Source: Microbacteriaceae bacterium
Lineage (GTDB): Bacteria > Actinomycetota > Actinomycetes > Actinomycetales > Microbacteriaceae
Direction: 5' to 3'
DNA: 7,747 nt
Assembly (NCBI GenBank): GCA_009925875.1
Contig: RFQD01000059.1
Span: 1 to 7,747, forward strand
The notes under the pieces are model-generated. The model had not been told where the DNA came from and searched no databases. It was given only the letters and a program-made list of their open reading frames with translations. Both the position numbers and the translations under genes were made by a program. Positions 6,280 to 7,747 of this stretch are shown in pieces; positions within the stretch are counted from its first letter, which is position 1, and every line of letters starts with the position of its first letter.

Positions 6280-7518
6280 ATGACGTACACCACTCCAATT
6301 GCTACCGGTCACGAAGGCACCGTGCGTGACCAACTCACCGGATACCTCCAGCGCATCCGTGGCGGTGACATGGGTGCACTACCGGCCGTCCTCGCGCTAC
6401 TCGTGTTGGCCGCGCTGTTCTCCATCTTGAGCCCGTACTTCCTCACGACCGGAAACATCGCGAACCTCTTCGTTCAAGCGTCGGAGTTGATGGTTCTCGC
6501 CTTCGCGCTCGTGTTCGTGCTTTTGCTCGCCGAGATTGACCTGTCCGCCGGTGTTACGGCCGGTTCGGGCATGGCGGTGTTTCAGGTGCTCTTCAGTAAC
6601 CTCGGGTGGAACTGGATTGTCGCCCTCATCATCGCGTTGGGAGCGGGCGCTGTCATTGGTGCCTTCATCGGTTTCTTTGTGTCGCGAATCGGTGTGCCGT
6701 CCTTCGTGGTGACTCTGGGTCTCTTCTTAGGTCTGCAGGGCTTCATGCTGCTCCTCTTAGGTGACGGCGGCATCTACCGACTTGAGCAGGCTGAGCTGAA
6801 GGCCATCATGAACAGCAACATGCCCGTGTGGGCTGGCTGGGTCATGCTCGTCATCGTCGTAGCTGGGTCGCTCATCCTGAGCCTTTACGACCGTCGTCGT
6901 CGCACAAAGGTCGGTCTTCCGACGCGTCCCGCCATCATGCTCGTCATCAAGATTGCCGCGCTGGCAGTGGTGGGGGGCCTGGTCGTTGCATTGCTCAGCA
7001 TCAACCGCGGTCAGGGCATGCTGGCGGTTGAAGGTGTGCCGGTGGTCATCCCGATTGTGCTGGTCATTCTCGTAGTCGGCACCTTTGTGCTCGACCGCAC
7101 CCTGTTTGGTCGCTACATCTACGCTGTGGGAGGAAACCCCGAGGCCGCTCGACGCGCCGGTATCAAGGTGCCCCAGATCCGCCTGTACGCGTTCATCATT
7201 TGTTCGTCGCTGGCCGTGGTTTCGGGTCTTCTCCACGCGAGTCGAATCGGCTCAATCGAGTCAACTGCTGGCCGCTCCATCGTGTTGTCCGGTGTCGCTG
7301 CTGCGGTCGTCGGTGGGGTGAGTCTCTTCGGTGGTCGTGGGCGCCTCGCCTATGCCGCCATTGGGGCCCTCGTGATCTCGATCATCGACAACGGACTCGG
7401 ACTGATCGGTTTACCGGCTGGTGCGAACTTCCTCATCACCGGTGGTGTGCTCGTTGCAGCCGCGACCGTGGATGCACTCTCGCGTCGCCGTTCGGGCGTC
7501 TCGCTGACCCGAGCGTAG
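6280..7518 (+). CDS. xylH: Xylose-type sugar ABC transporter permease
   Basis: This inner-membrane channel subunit of the CUT2 (ribose/xylose) importer class has 412 residues. That is longer than RbsC-like permeases (about 320) and close to E. coli XylH (393). Hydrophobic segments lie at about 33-53, 66-86, 93-106, 112-134, 141-160, 183-202, 218-240, 252-270, 300-320, 333-350, 356-375 and 383-398. The family motif AEIDLSAG is at 84-91. The ATPase-coupling loop region YAVGGNPEAARRAGI is at 281-295, followed by GGVSLFGGRGR (345-355). A basic loop DRRRRTK (204-210) splits the protein as in XylH. The ATG lies 2 nt after the ATPase stop, with GAGGGAG (6263-6269) inside the preceding gene as ribosome binding site. 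Neighbouring xylF and xylA support pentose import; exact sugar range cannot be read. Confidence 0.92.
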   Translation: MTYTTPIATGHEGTVRDQLTGYLQRIRGGDMGALPAVLALLVLAALFSILSPYFLTTGNIANLFVQASELMVLAFALVFVLLLAEIDLSAGVTAGSGMAVFQVLFSNLGWNWIVALIIALGAGAVIGAFIGFFVSRIGVPSFVVTLGLFLGLQGFMLLLLGDGGIYRLEQAELKAIMNSNMPVWAGWVMLVIVVAGSLILSLYDRRRRTKVGLPTRPAIMLVIKIAALAVVGGLVVALLSINRGQGMLAVEGVPVVIPIVLVILVVGTFVLDRTLFGRYIYAVGGNPEAARRAGIKVPQIRLYAFIICSSLAVVSGLLHASRIGSIESTAGRSIVLSGVAAAVVGGVSLFGGRGRLAYAAIGALVISIIDNGLGLIGLPAGANFLITGGVLVAAATVDALSRRRSGVSLTRA

Positions 7519-7529
7519 CCACAACACTG

Positions 7530-7544
7530 TCGCGACTTTCGCGA
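7530..7544 (+). repeat. Short hairpin between xylH and the epimerase gene
   Basis: TCGCGA, CTT, TCGCGA forms a 6-bp stem 12 nt after the xylH stop, directly before the epimerase Shine-Dalgarno region. There is no T-tract, so it is not a convincing terminator. Confidence 0.35.
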
Positions 7545-7547
7545 GTA

Positions 7548-7601
7548 AGGCGGGCACCCCATGTCGTTTCTGCACGTGACGAACGCATCGGGTGCCCGCC
7601 T
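7548..7601 (+). promoter_or_regulatory. Inverted repeat enclosing the epimerase ribosome binding site and start codon
   Basis: AGGCGGGCACCC (7548-7559) is the exact reverse complement of GGGTGCCCGCCT (7590-7601), giving a 12-bp G/C-rich stem with a 30-nt loop. The left arm covers most of the AAGG ribosome binding site (7547-7550), and the ATG at 7561 is in the loop. The right arm is codons 10-14. Folding of the mRNA would hinder initiation unless ribosomes or another factor open it. No T-run follows, so it is not a normal terminator. Confidence 0.55.
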
Positions 7602-7747
7602 CACGTTAAGTCCGTTTGGCGCCCGACTCTGTGGCCTCACGCTGCCCGATCGCGATGGCACGTTGGATGACTGCGTTCTTGGTTTCGACACGGAGCAGGG
7701 ATTTGTCGACAACGTCGGCGGGTACTTCGGTGCGACAGTGGGACGTG
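7561..7747 (+). CDS. Aldose 1-epimerase (mutarotase), N-terminal fragment (cut by window edge)
   Basis: The first 62 codons are present and the frame is open to the right edge. The translation begins MSFLHVTNASGARLTLSPFG, then LTLPDRDG (26-33), VLGFDT (39-44) and GGYFGATVGR (53-62). These are the hallmark N-terminal blocks of GalM-type mutarotases (family pattern: PDRDG, VLGYD, YFGATIGR). Such enzymes interconvert alpha and beta anomers of aldoses in the cytoplasm. Placed 42 nt behind the xylose permease, it probably supplies the anomer used by XylA; this is inference. The ATG has AAGG (7547-7550) 10 nt upstream. An in-frame GTG at 7576 is an alternative that would drop five residues. The start lies inside the loop of a 12-bp inverted repeat. 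The catalytic His and Glu lie beyond the window. Confidence 0.88.
   Translation, partial: MSFLHVTNASGARLTLSPFGARLCGLTLPDRDGTLDDCVLGFDTEQGFVDNVGGYFGATVGR

Noticed and set aside
7548..7601. Intrinsic terminator of the xylFGH transcript
   Set aside because: The loop is 30 nt, no T-tract follows (TCACGTTAAG), and the right arm encodes conserved epimerase residues, so a masking or processing structure fits better.
1..7747. CRISPR array, tRNA/rRNA, insertion sequence or phage element
   Set aside because: There are no spaced direct repeats of array type, no cloverleaf or rRNA-like stretch, and no transposase or integrase frame. All long coding stretches are accounted for by the sugar genes.

Overview
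The window is a D-xylose uptake and catabolism locus, almost certainly from a moderately high-GC actinobacterium. The signs are G/C-rich third codon positions, GTG and TTG starts, an actinobacterial-style xylose isomerase of about 400 residues, and a Streptomyces-like ROK-regulator/xylFGH arrangement. A member of the Microbacteriaceae or a related group is plausible, but the sequence alone does not fix the genus.

Layout: positions 1-1350 are on the minus strand. They hold a cysteine-free ROK-family repressor (xylR-like, 1350-133), followed 13 nt later by the first 39 codons of a Gfo/Idh/MocA oxidoreductase that runs off the left edge. A 157-nt divergent control region (1351-1507) separates xylR from the plus-strand genes. 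These are xylA (1508-2701, xylose isomerase), xylB (2705-4123, xylulokinase), a 219-nt leader (4124-4342), a xylF-like lipoprotein (4343-5389, TTG start), a strong hairpin (5404-5440), a single-domain ABC ATPase (5528-6277), a XylH-type permease (6280-7518), and the start of an aldose 1-epimerase (7561 to the right edge).

How it works together: the lipoprotein captures a pentose outside the cell, and the permease with an ATPase dimer imports it. The mutarotase would equilibrate anomers, XylA converts xylose to xylulose, and XylB makes xylulose 5-phosphate for the pentose phosphate pathway. The ROK protein probably senses the sugar.

The most informative non-coding signal is one 29-bp pattern (core TTGTT-N9-AACAA) seen in the xylR-xylA gap at 1408-1436 and twice before xylF, at 4165-4193 (imperfect) and 4241-4269. 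This is the probable XylR operator and ties both promoters into one local regulon. A second distinct signal is a 12-bp inverted repeat whose left arm covers the Shine-Dalgarno region of the epimerase gene and whose loop contains its start codon. The enzymes themselves are canonical, and I see no new defence, mobile or RNA system here.
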